DNA of 64,000 nt from Streptomyces flavofungini (GCF_014650815.1 NZ_BMVR01000007.1:378976-442975); one strand, 5' to 3'. Shown: positions 44,625-53,531, counted from the stretch's first letter. Notes: generated by a model from the sequence alone, not told the origin. Numbers and translations are program-made.

Positions 44625-45081
44625 CGGTGCACTCTCCCCACACGGCGGGGTGTGCACAAGAACCCCCGCGGGAAGCGCTGTGCGCCGCTCGCGCCGCGCA
44701 GCGCCCCTCGGCTCGCGCCGTCCTCGCGCGCAATGCCCTCCTGTGCCGGGCGCGTCGGCTGTACCACGATGGTGACCGCACACCGACCGGTGTCGGAGTG
44801 TGTCTGAGGCGGCGCGTTCCCTCTCGTCCGCGGGAGGGAATCGCCTCGCGCCAGTTGTGCCGCGACGGGCCAGGGGCGGCCCCGAGGGCTTGGACCCACA
44901 TCTGTGGCAGCGAGCCGCGGCCGGCTTTTCCTCTCGGAGACGAACCGTGCGGTCGTCTCCGCCTTTTCCTCCGATGCGGCTGGGAAGTGACGCCGCAGGA
45001 GGTACGCGCAGTACAGCAATGGCGAAATCTTCGTCCGGGCACCGCCGTGCGGTGTGCCTCGGCGAGAAAAGGAGTGAGGGC
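44625..45081 (+). other. 457-base divergent intergenic region with a small palindrome
   Basis: No further gene is convincing here. ACACCG-AC-CGGTGT at 44780-44793 is a perfect palindrome with a two-base centre, a possible operator between the methyltransferase and QueD-like genes. No riboswitch-like structure could be recognised by eye. Confidence 0.4.
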
Positions 45082-45483
45082 TTGTTCACCATCACCAAGG
45101 AATTCCACTTCTCGGCCAGTCACCGGTTGGACCACCTGCCCCCGGATCACCCTTGCGGGCGGCTGCACGGGCACAACTACATCGTGGTTCTCGAGCTCTC
45201 CGCCGCCTCCGACGAGTTGACCCGGCCCGGCTTCGTACGGGATTACGGGGAACTCGGCCAGTTCAAGAAATGGCTCGACGAGACGGTGGACCACCGGCAC
45301 CTCAACGACGCGCTCGCCGACCGTAATCCATCGGCGGAGAACATCGCCCTGTGGATCTACCAGACCTGGACGAACGACTATCCGGAACTCACCGCCGTGC
45401 GGGTCTCCGAGACACCGAAGACCTGGGCCACGTACCGGCCCGCGATGGCCGTCGCCGCGCGCACGGGCCATGCGGGCGACTGA
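45082..45483 (+). CDS. 6-pyruvoyl-tetrahydropterin synthase / QueD-like enzyme
   Basis: A 133-residue protein starting with TTG at 45082 (GGAGTGAGGG just before it). The T-fold pattern is complete: zinc ligands His14 (SASHRL), His29 and His31 (RLHGHNY), catalytic Cys25 in HPCGRLHGH, DYGEL and DHRHLND, and SETPKTWATY at the end. In the 7-deazaguanine pathway QueD makes carboxytetrahydropterin. No queC, queE or GTP cyclohydrolase is seen nearby, so a pterin-related or relocated role is possible. Confidence 0.9.
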   Translation: MFTITKEFHFSASHRLDHLPPDHPCGRLHGHNYIVVLELSAASDELTRPGFVRDYGELGQFKKWLDETVDHRHLNDALADRNPSAENIALWIYQTWTNDYPELTAVRVSETPKTWATYRPAMAVAARTGHAGD

Positions 45484-45916
45484 CCCGCCCGACCCGGCCG
45501 ACCCGGCCGACCCGCCGGGCAGGGTGGACAGGTCCGGCACACGAGGCGATGCGTCCCGCGGGGCCGCGCAGGGCGACGGCCGCCGCCGGGTCGGGCAGGG
45601 CGATGCGCGAGGCGAGCTGACGACGCAGGCCGTCGAGCGTGACGTCGAAGCGGCCGATGCCGTGGGCCGTGCGGAGCACCTGCAACCGGACGCCGAGGCG
45701 CGTCAGCTCGTCCTCCAGCTTCCCGGCGTCCGGCCCGAACCCGGAAAGGCCCACGAAGGCGGGCCGCGCCCCCAGCCTGGCCAGATTGACCGCGACATTG
45801 CGGCCCACACCGCCGTGATGCCGCTCCACGCTCCACACCGCCTGCGTCCGGCCGCCCGCCGCCGAGGTGTGGGTCCCGGCGCTGAAGTACTTGCGGTCCA
45901 TCACCAGCGAGCCCAT
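45389..45916 (-). pseudogene. Truncated PfkB-family sugar kinase remnant
   Basis: From ATG 45916 on the minus strand, about 100 residues match the N-terminal part of PfkB kinases: VMGSLVMDRKYF, HHGGVGRNVAVNLARLGARPAFVGLSGFGPDA and LEDELTRLGV. The remaining two thirds, including the catalytic GAGD motif, are missing. The frame instead runs on into low-complexity residues and across the 3' end of the QueD-like gene. The family is about 300 residues, so this is a broken remnant. Confidence 0.7.
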
Positions 45917-45960
45917 GACGACGATCTCGCCGAGGCCGTCGAGTTCATTCCGCACCGGAT

Positions 45961-46032
45961 CGTGCCCCCGAAACCAGTCGTGCCGCCGAAACCAGTCGTG
46001 CCCTCGCAACCATTCGTGTCCCCGGACCCAGA
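45961..46032 (+). repeat. Four 18-bp tandem repeats just before an MFS start
   Basis: CGTGCCCCCGAAACCAGT and three diverging copies stand head to tail. The last copy (46015-46032) ends in ACCCAGA and is followed within three bases by GAGGAAA, the probable ribosome site for the GTG at 46047. The block lies between the PfkB remnant and the MFS gene. Confidence 0.8.
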
Positions 46033-46046
46033 GGAAACCCCACGTC

Positions 46047-47354
46047 GTGGAAGAGAAGGCTGAGAAAGCCGCACAGAGCCACGGAGTTGACGCGTCCTCG
46101 GACACCGCCGAGGTGTCCGGCTTCTGGTGGAAGTTCTGGCTGATCTATCTCGCGGGCGTCACCGCCGCCACCAGTATGGGGAAGATTACGCCGGTTTCCG
46201 TAGAGATGCGAGAGGATATGTCGCTCTCTCTCAGCCAAGTGGCGCTCATCGCCTCCTTGGTGACGGCGGTCGCCGCCGTACTGGGCCTGCTCGTCAGCTA
46301 TCTGCTCCGCCCGTTCGACCCCCGCCGGATGCTCGTGGGCGGACTGGTCGTCATGGGTGTCGCCGGGCTCTTCTGCGCCCACACCGGGAGCTTCGGCACC
46401 CTCCTGGGCGGACGCCTCCTGGAGAGCGTCGGCTACGTCATCGTGGTGATCGTCGCCCCGGTGCTGCTCTTCGGCCTGGGCAGCGGCAGCCGCCTGACGT
46501 CCGCGCTCGCCATCTGGGGCACGTTCATGCCGGTGGGCCTCGCGGTGGGGTCGTTCGCGGGCGGGGTCCTGTCCACCTGGTTCGACTGGCAGGGCTGGCT
46601 GACCATCGCGGGGGCGGCGACGCTGGCGGTGGCGGTCGCGACGACGCGGCTGCCGGGGGACATCGCTGGACGACGCCCGGCCCCCGTACGCGTACGCGGG
46701 GATGCCGGGACCGTACGCCGCCGAGCCGAACTGCGCCGACGCACCCGCAGGCTGGCGCGCCCCCTCGCGCTCGGCGCGGCCTTCGCCACGATCAGCGGCG
46801 CGATCGTCACCTGCGTGACCCTCTACCCCACGTACCTGCACGAGGAGTTCGACGTCCCCACCGAGACCGCGGGGACGCTCACCGGCATCGTGTCCTTCGT
46901 CGGCGTCGCCGGTGGCTTCCTGGCCAGCGCGCTGCTGCGCCGGGGCAAGGACGTGAAGTACCTGTTCCTGGTGGCGCTCCTTATGCCGGCCGCGGCGTTC
47001 GCCGCCTTCGGGGGAGTGGGTGGCACCGCGGGCTCCGTCAGCGGCGCCCTGGTGGTCGCGCTGAGCAACGAACTCGTCGTGGCATCGGTCTTCGCGGCCA
47101 TCCCGCTCGCCGTCCGCGCGACCTCCGACATGGACGCCGCGAACGGGCTCGTCGCCCAACTCGGCAGCATCGGCGCGCTCGCGGCCCCACCCCTGGTCGG
47201 CCTCGCGGTCACCGCGGCGGACGGCTGGTGGGCGGTGGGGCCCTGCCTGCTGGTCGGGTGCGGGGCGGGGACGGTGCTGTTGTGCCTCGCGGCGCGCGAG
47301 GGAGGGGAGGAAGGGCGGAAGGGGGAGGAGGAGCGGATGGCGGAGGCGTCGTGA
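46047..47354 (+). CDS. MFS transporter
   Basis: A 435-residue MFS protein. The first membrane segment is FWWKFWLIYLAGVTAATSMGK; twelve hydrophobic segments can be counted, with a basic central loop (VRRRAELRRRTRRLARP). The C-terminus ends in an acidic/basic tail (EGGEEGRKGEEER). GTG 46047 with GAGGAAA upstream is the best start. Its resemblance is to CynX/NimT-like or sugar-phosphate-type facilitators, but the substrate cannot be told. Confidence 0.85.
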   Translation: MEEKAEKAAQSHGVDASSDTAEVSGFWWKFWLIYLAGVTAATSMGKITPVSVEMREDMSLSLSQVALIASLVTAVAAVLGLLVSYLLRPFDPRRMLVGGLVVMGVAGLFCAHTGSFGTLLGGRLLESVGYVIVVIVAPVLLFGLGSGSRLTSALAIWGTFMPVGLAVGSFAGGVLSTWFDWQGWLTIAGAATLAVAVATTRLPGDIAGRRPAPVRVRGDAGTVRRRAELRRRTRRLARPLALGAAFATISGAIVTCVTLYPTYLHEEFDVPTETAGTLTGIVSFVGVAGGFLASALLRRGKDVKYLFLVALLMPAAAFAAFGGVGGTAGSVSGALVVALSNELVVASVFAAIPLAVRATSDMDAANGLVAQLGSIGALAAPPLVGLAVTAADGWWAVGPCLLVGCGAGTVLLCLAAREGGEEGRKGEEERMAEAS

Positions 47355-47690
47355 GGGCGCTGCGGGCCGATGGCGTCGCCTGGCGCGTCGCGGGCGTCTG
47401 GCTGAGCCGCTGAGCCGCTGAGCCGCTGAGCCGCTGAGCCGCTGAGCCGCTGAGCCGCTTCGCCGTAGCGCCGCTGAGGTGCTGCGCGCTGTCGTCGCGG
47501 GAGACCTGCGCGGTGCGCGCGAAGGCTTCCACGACGCTGCGCCCCTGCCGAGCGGATGTGGCGCTGAGCCGCTGACTCACAGCCCCCGCGCCGGTTTTGT
47601 CACACGCGTGGCTAGTCCTCTGTGCCTCCCTCGTCGACGGTGGTCCCTTCTGGGCGCGTGGAAGGACTCAGCCGTGAGAGGGGTTCAGCC
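47355..47690 (+). other. 336-base intergenic region
   Basis: Apart from the eight-base repeat array at 47401-47456, no gene is seen. GAGAGGGG near 47675 supplies the ribosome site for the next gene. The stretch around 47595-47625 (TTTTGTCACACGCG) may include a promoter. Confidence 0.35.
47401..47456 (+). repeat. Seven perfect copies of GCTGAGCC
   Basis: An uninterrupted array of seven identical eight-base units lies about 45 bases after the MFS stop codon. Related fragments (GCTGAGCCGCTGA) recur near 47561. The unit length is not a multiple of three, so it is not a coding repeat. It may be a slippage-prone site varying between strains. Confidence 0.95.
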
Positions 47691-48815
47691 GTGAGACGTA
47701 GGCGGTTTGTGGCAGGGATGGCGGGGGCGCTGTCGGGGATCGCACTGGGTGCGGACCCGGTCCGGGCCGCCACGGCGGCACCGCGCGCGCAAGGCTGGCA
47801 GGCCGTACCGGCGCCCGGCAGCACCCCCGCATCGCAACTGCGCCGCATCGCCGCAGCCACCACCCAACTGGCGTGGGCCGTGGGCGAGGAGGGCCTCGCA
47901 GGACCGTCACGTGGGCGTGCTCTCGCGATGCTGTGGAACGGCAGCACCTGGACGAAGACCGACCTGTCGCACCTGGCGCACAGCCGGTTGAGCGACGTCG
48001 CCGGTACGTCCTCGGCCTCGGCCTGGAGCGTCGGCATGCCCACCGGCACGGCCAGCCCGCTGCTGCGGTGGGACGGGACCACCTGGCGCCCGGCCGCGTT
48101 CCCGGGGCAGGGCGAGTCGGGCGTGCGCCTCGACGGGGTGGCGGTCGGCGCCGACGGGCAGGTGTGGGCCTGCGGCAGCCGGGGCGGCGCGGCCCGCCTG
48201 CTGCACGGGGACGGGCAGCAGTGGCGGTGGCTCGACCCGCTGCCGGTCGCGGGCGCGAGTCTGTACCGGGTCGTCCTGGGGGCGTCGGGCGAGGTGTGGG
48301 TGGCCGGTGACCAGGCGTCCGGCGGCGGCTGGTCGGGACTCGTGGCCCGCTGGAACGGTACGTGGACGGTCCTGCCGCCGATCACCGGTGCCCGGCTGAG
48401 CGTCAGCGATCTGCACCCCGCCGGGCCGGACGACGTCTGGGCCGTGGGCACCGACGCGGGCGTCGGCGGCCCGCCCGGACGCCCCGGCAACCCGGTCCTG
48501 GGCCACTGGGACGGCACGGCCTGGACCCGCGTACAACCGGGCTTCGTGGTCGGCTCGTTGACCGGCGTCGCCGCCGACGTGCAGGGCCGCGCCGCGTGGA
48601 TATCGGGCTGGAACTACCAGGACCAGGCCCGCAGCACCTACCTGCGCCGGGACGGCGACACGTGGACCGTGGTGCGGGGCCCGGCCGGGGCGGCAGCGCC
48701 GTACCTCAACGACGTCACCCCCGTCCCGGGGACCGCGGGCTACTGGTCGGCGGGCATGACGGGGTCCGCGCCGTTCCCGCCGACCGAGGCGTACACGGAG
48801 CGCTTCGAGGCCTGA
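47691..48815 (+). CDS. Secreted (Tat-like) beta-propeller protein
   Basis: A 374-residue protein. The GTG start leads into RRRRFVAGMAGALSGIALG, a twin-arginine-type signal followed by a cleavable segment. The mature part has regularly repeated WxxDGTxW/WAVG units, for example AWAVGEEG, LRWDGTTWRP, VWACGSRG, DVWAVGTD and LGHWDGTAWTRV. These suggest a seven-bladed propeller like other actinomycete secreted proteins. No catalytic motif is evident. The ribosome site is GAGAGGGG; an earlier GTG at 47673 is less well placed. Confidence 0.8.
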   Translation: MRRRRFVAGMAGALSGIALGADPVRAATAAPRAQGWQAVPAPGSTPASQLRRIAAATTQLAWAVGEEGLAGPSRGRALAMLWNGSTWTKTDLSHLAHSRLSDVAGTSSASAWSVGMPTGTASPLLRWDGTTWRPAAFPGQGESGVRLDGVAVGADGQVWACGSRGGAARLLHGDGQQWRWLDPLPVAGASLYRVVLGASGEVWVAGDQASGGGWSGLVARWNGTWTVLPPITGARLSVSDLHPAGPDDVWAVGTDAGVGGPPGRPGNPVLGHWDGTAWTRVQPGFVVGSLTGVAADVQGRAAWISGWNYQDQARSTYLRRDGDTWTVVRGPAGAAAPYLNDVTPVPGTAGYWSAGMTGSAPFPPTEAYTERFEA

Positions 48816-48841
48816 GGCGCGCCGCGTGCGGGCGGCGGCCC

Positions 48842-49249
48842 TCAGTCGATGACCGCGGTGGCCTCCAGCTCGACCAGATGATCGGGAACGTCCAGCGCCG
48901 CCACACCCAACAACGTGCCGGGCGGCACCGGGGTTCCCCCCAGCTTCGCTGCCGCCCGGGAGACGCCTTCCAGGAACGCGGGCATCTTGTCGGGAGACCA
49001 GTCGACGACGTACACGGTCAGCTTCGCCACGTCGCCGAAGGAACCGCCGACCTCGGCCAGCGCGGTCGCGACATTGAGATAGCACTGCTCGACCTGAGCG
49101 GCGAGGTCGCCCGCGCCGACGGTGACGCCGTCGGCGTCCCACGAGACCTGCCCGGCCACGAAGACCAGCTTCGACCCGGTCGCGATCGACACCTGCCGGT
49201 ACGCGTCGATCTCCGGCAATCCGCTGGGGTTGACCAGGGTGATGGCCAT
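48842..49249 (-). CDS. RidA/YjgF-family protein without the usual arginine
   Basis: A 135-residue RidA-like protein: LVFVAGQVSWDADGVTVGAGDLAAQVEQCYLNVATALAEVG is typical. True imine deaminases have an Arg in the PxRxxV segment near the end; here the matching part is PVPPGTLLGVAALDVPDHLVELEATAVI, so the Arg is absent. It may belong to a non-deaminase branch. The ATG is at 49249. Confidence 0.85.
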   Translation of the reverse strand: MAITLVNPSGLPEIDAYRQVSIATGSKLVFVAGQVSWDADGVTVGAGDLAAQVEQCYLNVATALAEVGGSFGDVAKLTVYVVDWSPDKMPAFLEGVSRAAAKLGGTPVPPGTLLGVAALDVPDHLVELEATAVID

Positions 49250-49632
49250 GCTGTCCGCCTCTCCTCGCGATGAGCGCCCACGGGGCTCGCACGCGGCCGC
49301 CGAACCAGCGGGCGCTCTCGGTTCCTTGTGGTTACTCGGGAACGCTAAGAGAGTGAGCGCTGACCTGGAAGAACGCACTTTCCGGTGACTGGGGAACCTG
49401 GAGGTGACCCAGCAGCTCAGAGGCATGCTCATGCGCAAAAGGGACCCGGACCGCACACCCGTGAAGCAGCCTGCGAAGGGCTCCGCCTGTGCCTGCGAAC
49501 GGCTCCACCTGTAGGGAAAACCCCCGCACTCCGCAGCGGCGAACCCCCTCGCCTTGCAGGGGCAAACCCCCTCGCCGAAGCGGAGGATCACCCCAGTGCA
49601 CCCCGGGTGCCGAAAACGGCAGAGTCGCCGAC
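49250..49632 (+). other. 383-base intergenic region with two kinds of direct repeat
   Basis: Two adjacent 22-base copies (49470-49513) share CCTGCGAA-GGCTCC-CCTGT. AACCCCCTCGCC occurs at 49542-49553 and 49565-49576, 23 bases apart. They lie just before the lipase gene. No gene was recognised; the repeats could bind a regulator or be slippage products. Confidence 0.5.
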
Positions 49633-50883
49633 ATGACCTTCACTCGGTTACCTGGAAGATTCCCGGCGTCCGGCGCACTCGCCCTGGTGTGCGCCGCGAC
49701 CGTACTCGCAGGCACAGGGCATGCGGACACCCAGAACGCCGCCTCACCCGCCACCCGGGCCGCCCACCCGCAGCAAGCCGCGGCTCGCGGCTCGGTGATC
49801 TCGGCGACACCCGTGGCGGACCTGAACGCGAAGGAGGTCGCCGCCCGCCTGAAGACGGCAGGCATCGACGCGGAACAGGTCCGCTACGGCGTGCGGGCAC
49901 ACCGGATCGTGTACCGCACGGTCGACACCGAAGGCCGTCCCACCACGGCCAGCCAGCTGGTCGTGGTGCCCAGGAACGATGACCGTGAACTCCGGGTCGT
50001 GTCCTGGCTGCACGGCACCGAGGTGTTCCGGGGCGAGGTGGCCTCGGTCAACGACGAGTCCATGGACCGGGCCACGGCGCTGCTGTTCGCCTCGACCGGC
50101 CTCGCGGTGTCCGCGCCGGACTACCTCGGCCTGGGGGAGGGCCCCGGATCCCATCCGTACGGCCACCCCAAGGCGACCGTCACCGCACCACTGGACGCGC
50201 TCCGGGCGACCCGCGCTTTCGTCCAGCGGGACGGGCGCGACCTCGACCGACGCGTCCTCATCAGCGGCTTCTCCCAGGGCGGGCCCGCCACGATGATGCT
50301 GGGCCGGGCCCTCCAACAGGGCACCGACCGCTACTTCCGCCTGGGCGCCCTCGCCCCCATCGCAGGCCCCTTCGACCTGACCGGTTTCGAGGCCGCCGCG
50401 GCGAACGACGAGATCGCCCGCTCCTCCCTCTACCTCGCCTACTTCGCGACCGCGTGGAACCGCATGTACGGCCTCTACACCACGCCGAAGGACGCCTTCC
50501 GCGCCCCGTACGACAAGAAGGTGGAGTCCCTCTTCGACGGCAACCACACAGGTGAGCAGATCGCAGCCGTACTGCCGAAGACCTCCAAGGAATTGTTCAC
50601 CCCGGCCTTCCTCAACAAGATCCGCCACCCCACCGGCGAACTCCGCCGCAACCTGCGGGCCCTGGACACCACCTGCGACTGGCGCCCCCAAGTCCCCGTC
50701 CACCTCTTCCACTCCAAGGCCGACGAAGACGTCCCCTTCAAGAACTCCGCACACTGCGCACGCCAACTGACCACCAACGGCGCCGCACACAAGCTCACCG
50801 AGGTCACCGAGGCCGACAGCCACAGCACGACGGTCCTGAAGGCCGCGCCACAGGTGGCACGCGAGTTCAACACCACCCACTGA
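49633..50883 (+). CDS. Secreted lipase / alpha-beta hydrolase
   Basis: A 416-residue protein with a signal peptide (LALVCAATVLAGTGHA). RVVSWLHGTEVF is the oxyanion-hole strand, VLISGFSQGGPATMM contains the nucleophile Ser (GFSQG), VHLFHSKADEDVPF offers the Asp and EADSHSTTV the His. This arrangement matches secretory (LIP-type) lipases acting on acyl esters outside the cell. A hairpin follows 20 bases after the stop. Confidence 0.88.
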   Translation: MTFTRLPGRFPASGALALVCAATVLAGTGHADTQNAASPATRAAHPQQAAARGSVISATPVADLNAKEVAARLKTAGIDAEQVRYGVRAHRIVYRTVDTEGRPTTASQLVVVPRNDDRELRVVSWLHGTEVFRGEVASVNDESMDRATALLFASTGLAVSAPDYLGLGEGPGSHPYGHPKATVTAPLDALRATRAFVQRDGRDLDRRVLISGFSQGGPATMMLGRALQQGTDRYFRLGALAPIAGPFDLTGFEAAAANDEIARSSLYLAYFATAWNRMYGLYTTPKDAFRAPYDKKVESLFDGNHTGEQIAAVLPKTSKELFTPAFLNKIRHPTGELRRNLRALDTTCDWRPQVPVHLFHSKADEDVPFKNSAHCARQLTTNGAAHKLTEVTEADSHSTTVLKAAPQVAREFNTTH

Positions 50884-50903
50884 CCCGCACCGCACCTGCT
50901 CGC

Positions 50904-50941
50904 CGTGTGCCCCGCACGTCCCCGGACGCGCGGGGCACACG
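50904..50941 (+). terminator. Terminator after the lipase gene
   Basis: CGTGTGCCCCGC (50904-50915) and GCGGGGCACACG (50930-50941) form a perfect 12-base stem with a 14-base loop, 20 bases downstream of the lipase stop codon. Confidence 0.75.
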
Positions 50942-51040
50942 CTCTGCGGCGCCGCAGGCGCATCGCCGCGAACCGTCCACCCAGGCCGCGCAGCCGTCCA
51001 GCCGCACAGTCACACAACCGCACAAAAGTTTGCCCATTCG

Positions 51041-51078
51041 CTCGTCATGGCGATTTCCCTGTTCGTGTTCATGACGAG
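51041..51078 (+). promoter_or_regulatory. Inverted repeat upstream of a broken gene
   Basis: CTCGTCATG (51041-51049) and CATGACGAG (51070-51078) are perfect inverted copies separated by 20 bases, about 65 bases before the frameshifted gene. It may be an operator, or a chance or remnant repeat. Confidence 0.3.
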
Positions 51079-51142
51079 AAGCTGATCCGTGGCATCGCCA
51101 ACGGCGCCTGGTCGGCGCACGGCTTCCTGAGGGAGAGTCACC

Positions 51143-51626
51143 GTGAGGACCATCGAGCACGTCGTGTCCAGGCACCATCCCGCGTTCGACGTTCCGGCCC
51201 TGCATCTGGGCCTCGGCCGGGACGACAAGGTCTATCTGGTGATCGCCGGCCGCGCGGACGGGCAGGCGGTGCGACTGGAGCCGGACGGTTCGAAGCAGCG
51301 GTTCGGGCGGGTCGGGTACGCGGCGTTGGCCATCACGGTCAACGCGGACGGCGTGATCGCGACCGCCGAGACCCACTTCCCGCACCGGATCGACTTCTGG
51401 GATCCCGAGTTCAACTCGCTCGGCAGCATCGACGACTTCACCGCGAACGACACGGACGGCTACTACGCGCCGTCGGCCGTCGAGGCGGCCGAGTCCGGCT
51501 GGTTCTACGCCATCGACCGACCAACTCGTCGTGCGCAGCAACGGCGACGGCGCGCTGTTCGACCAGATCGTCCTCGCCCGCACCGAAGCCGCCCTGCCGG
51601 ACCTGCGGCTGCCCCCGTCGACCTGA
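51143..51626 (+). pseudogene. Frameshifted propeller-like protein remnant
   Basis: The frame from 51143 reads RTIEHVVSRHHPAFDVPALHLGLGRDDKVYLVIAG, with strands like HRIDFWDPEFNSLGSIDDF, then at FYAIDRPTR it becomes Arg/Pro-rich nonsense. In another frame the sense-like run DQLVVRSNGDGALF and IVLARTEAALPDLRLPPS follows to a stop at 51626. A small insertion or deletion near 51515-51520 joins the two. The family (NHL/propeller-like) is usually longer, so part may also be deleted. Confidence 0.6.
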
Positions 51627-51691
51627 TGTCGTAACACGCTGTGGAATGAAGGCAGTTGGATGACGTGGAGGCTGCTCGTGCCGCGCACTGA

Positions 51692-52927
51692 TCAGGCGTG
51701 CTGGCCCGCCGTGACCGTACCGATGGTCAGGCGCAGGTCCGTGACGTCCAGGAACGTACCGATCCGAGCGGCCTCCTTGTCCAGAGCCCGCCGCCTGGCC
51801 GCGCTGAGCGGGGCCAGCGGCTCCACGGTCAGGTCCGCCTTCCGCCCGGAGCGTCGCAGATGCCACACCCCGGCGACCGTCCCGTCGATCAGCAGCACCG
51901 GGTAGTTGCCCGCCTGGCCGGTGCGGGACAGGGCGCGGGCGGCGGCCGGGCCGGGGAAGAGCCGGTCGCGCGGGTGGCAGCCCACCACGTACGCGTCGAA
52001 GTAGGGCAGGAGCCGCAGCGCTGTCGCAGGAGCGGCACGCTGTGGTCCCTGGTCCGCCTCCCCGTCGTCGGAAGCGCCCAGCCAGCCGGTGCTGCCCTCG
52101 ACATCGATCTGGCGCAGGCTCCCGTCGGCGGTCAGCTTGTCGAAGAGCGTGGCCGCCCACGGGGCGGGTGCGCCCAGCCACTGGGCGAACTGCCGGGGCG
52201 TCGCCGGTCCGTAGGCGTACAGGTAGCGCTCGACGAGCGCGCCCAGGGCCTCGTCGGCGGGCGCGGGCCGGAAGCCGGGCAGCCGTCGCCGAGGGCTGAC
52301 GTAGGTGGCCTTGCGACCCCGGTCGGGGCCGAAGCACAGCGCGCCCCGGCGGGCCGCGGGGACCAGTGCCTGGCGCCAGCGGGGCCACATCCCCTGGAAG
52401 GCCGGGATCACCAGGTCGCCCGCCCACGGGCCGGTGGCCCCGACGACCGCGTCGCCCAACTCCTCGACGGTCAGCCCGTCGTCGGCGGCGTCCTCCAGCG
52501 CGACGGCGATCGCCTCGACGACCTGCTCGGCCTGCTCGTCCGTCAGTCGCGACCCCTTCGGCATCGCACCCGGCCCCGACGGCAGCGCGGACAGCGCCCC
52601 GGTCCACATCGGCAGATCGCGCGCGGGCAGCAGATGCACGGTGCCCCGCGGCCCGAACGTCTTGACCAGGCCGTCCGGCCCGCGGAGCGCCGCACGGACA
52701 TCGGCGCGGGTGCCGCCGCCCGACCGCGCGCCGATCGACAGTTCGGCGGCGGACATCACCTGGGCGTGCGCCCCGCACATGGCGGCCACGATGTCGGCGA
52801 CCCGGGACGGCTCCGCGGTGGCGGGCGACGCACCCGTCAACCCGTGCCGCGCCATGCGCCGGGTCCATACCTGCCGCCACGACAGGTGCGGGCCCGCGGT
52901 GGTGTCGATGTCCGTGTCGATGTCCAT
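51692..52927 (-). CDS. AlkZ/YcaQ-like winged-helix DNA-glycosylase family protein
   Basis: A 411-residue member of the HTH_42/AlkZ family. It has the N-terminal LSWRQVWTRRMARHGLTG, the helix IVAAMCGAHAQVMSAAELSIGARSGGG where the family's Gln-x-Gln motif sits (here His-Ala-Gln), and a winged-helix region FGPRGTVHLLPARDLPMW. AlkZ proteins unhook DNA cross-links made by azinomycin-like antibiotics; other members are of unknown function. ATG 52927 is preferred over the longer frame. Confidence 0.82.
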   Translation of the reverse strand: MDIDTDIDTTAGPHLSWRQVWTRRMARHGLTGASPATAEPSRVADIVAAMCGAHAQVMSAAELSIGARSGGGTRADVRAALRGPDGLVKTFGPRGTVHLLPARDLPMWTGALSALPSGPGAMPKGSRLTDEQAEQVVEAIAVALEDAADDGLTVEELGDAVVGATGPWAGDLVIPAFQGMWPRWRQALVPAARRGALCFGPDRGRKATYVSPRRRLPGFRPAPADEALGALVERYLYAYGPATPRQFAQWLGAPAPWAATLFDKLTADGSLRQIDVEGSTGWLGASDDGEADQGPQRAAPATALRLLPYFDAYVVGCHPRDRLFPGPAAARALSRTGQAGNYPVLLIDGTVAGVWHLRRSGRKADLTVEPLAPLSAARRRALDKEAARIGTFLDVTDLRLTIGTVTAGQHA

Positions 52928-53073
52928 GGCCGCCACCGTAGAAGCAAAAGAGGTCAAATTCCGTCCTAGGTGGCGGCGGCCGCGCCGAAGCGGATGCCCT
53001 CAATCCCCTCTGAACTGGGGTTATGGCAGCGGCGCAGATTGACTTTGCGAGGCCTTTACTGTTGTCTGCCGCC

Positions 53074-53490
53074 ATGAACAGACGCATTCGCGCCACCGTG
53101 TGCACCCTCGCCGCCGCCGGTCTCCTGCTCACGCTGAGCGCCTGCTCCGAGGCCGAGAAGAAGGCCGTCGACGCCGTGGACAAGGCCGTCAACGAGAAGT
53201 ACGAAGTGACCTACGAGGTGTCCGGCAAGAGCGTCGACGAGATCGAGTTCGCCGCCGGCGGAGGTTCCGCGTCCAACCCGAAGCTGGAGAAGGTCAGCAA
53301 GGTGCCGCTGCCGTGGAAGAAGACGGTGACGCTGCGCGGGATCATGCCGCCCACCGTCGTCCCGATCTCGACGGACCCGACCGGCTCCGACCTCACCTGC
53401 AAGGTGATCTACAAGGGCAAGGTCATCAAGGAGGCCTCCGGCGAGAACGTCGTGGCGGGCTGCATCGCGGTCTCGCCGATGGGCAAGTAG
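53074..53490 (+). CDS. MmpS-like lipoprotein
   Basis: A 138-residue lipoprotein. The signal peptide RATVCTLAAAGLLLTLSAC ends in the lipobox LSAC, with the Cys as lipidation site. The mature part YEVTYEVSGKSVDEIEFAAG, VPLPWKKTVTLRG and LTCKVIYKGKVIKEAS resembles the small mycobacterial MmpS proteins that accompany RND pumps. No MmpL-like pump is nearby. ATG 53074 is preferred over the longer frame because the signal begins there. Confidence 0.85.
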   Translation: MNRRIRATVCTLAAAGLLLTLSACSEAEKKAVDAVDKAVNEKYEVTYEVSGKSVDEIEFAAGGGSASNPKLEKVSKVPLPWKKTVTLRGIMPPTVVPISTDPTGSDLTCKVIYKGKVIKEASGENVVAGCIAVSPMGK

Positions 53491-53531
53491 CACCCCCGTA
53501 CCTGCGGGTGAGCGAAGCAGCCGGTACGGAG

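Noticed and set aside
47401..47456. CRISPR array
   Set aside because: The eight-base units touch each other with no spacers and no cas gene is present.
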